Source: an uncultured Alphaproteobacteria bacterium | GTDB taxonomy: Bacteria; Pseudomonadota; Alphaproteobacteria; Caulobacterales; Parvularculaceae | Reading direction: 5' to 3' | Length of the DNA stretch: 14,569 nt | Assembly (NCBI GenBank): GCA_937895955.1 | Contig: CALAZI010000103.1 | Coordinates: 1-14,569, forward strand | Shown here: in pieces, positions 14,469 to 14,569 of the stretch | How positions within the stretch are numbered: position 1 is the first letter of the stretch | How the letters are laid out: each line of letters opens with the position of its first letter | Translations under genes and position numbers: made by a program | Notes under the pieces: generated by a model | The model's input: the letters and a program-made list of their open reading frames with translations, nothing else | Database searches by the model: none | Told to the model about the DNA's origin: nothing

Positions 14469-14569
14469 TCACCCGAACGCGAAATCATCTGCATCGAGGC
14501 TTGCGATGGTTCGGTTGAGGAGGGTGAGCGTGTCGCCGCCGCCGAAGTCGATGACGACATTGCCGCCGA
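14469..14569 (-). CDS. C-terminal end of a second RTX-like, type I-secreted protein (partial)
   Basis: Only the last 32 residues and the TGA (14469-14471) are in the window; the rest lies beyond the right edge. They read GGNVVIDFGGGDTLTLLN, then RTIASLDADDFAFG. Calcium-binding RTX proteins of alphaproteobacteria often end this way: a last DFGGGDTLTLxN strand followed by a short LxxDDFxF tail, which belongs to the uncleaved type I secretion signal. A run of eight C on the plus strand (14461-14468) immediately follows the stop; being outside the gene it does not change its reading frame. Whether this gene is related to the RTX gene at the left edge cannot be told from such a short piece. Confidence 0.75.
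   Translation of the reverse strand, partial: GGNVVIDFGGGDTLTLLNRTIASLDADDFAFG

Overview
The window most resembles a chromosomal stretch of a moderately GC-rich alphaproteobacterium, possibly a marine, Parvularcula- or Hyphomonas-like lineage. That placement is inference from codon style, RTX proteins and the EF-G paralogue; no ribosomal RNA or other clear taxonomic marker is present.

Layout: (1) Bases 1-1141, minus strand: N-terminal part of a secreted RTX-type calcium-binding protein that runs off the left edge. (2) 1142-1599: a long divergent gap with one candidate promoter for the RTX gene. (3) 1600-3198, plus strand: a two-gene ABC exporter of the Wzm/Wzt polysaccharide type. (4) 3195-8637, minus strand: three glycosyltransferase genes, namely a GT2 enzyme, a 1009-residue protein with two fused glycosyltransferase modules, and a stand-alone relative of the second module. 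(5) 8799-10798, plus strand: an iron-sulfur adenylyl-sulfate (APS) reductase followed two bases later by a GT-A glycosyltransferase with an N-terminal coiled coil. (6) 10804-11982, minus strand: UDP-sulfoquinovose synthase (SqdB/SQD1). (7) 12237-14231, minus strand: an elongation factor G-like GTPase with an altered G3 motif. (8) 14469-14569, minus strand: the last 32 residues of a second RTX-like protein running off the right edge.

The central proposal is that the genes from 1600 to 11982 form a locus for a sulfoquinovose-containing surface or extracellular glycan. APS reductase makes sulfite, SqdB joins sulfite to UDP-glucose to give UDP-sulfoquinovose, up to five glycosyltransferase modules in four proteins build the glycan, and Wzm/Wzt exports it. 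The enzyme identities are well supported. Their cooperation, and a polymer rather than the membrane lipid SQDG as product, is inference from neighbourhood. No recognised sqdA, sqdC, sqdD or sqdX, no initiating sugar-phosphate transferase, and no outer-membrane exporter lies in the window. The RTX proteins and the EF-G-like factor look like flanking genes rather than parts of the pathway.
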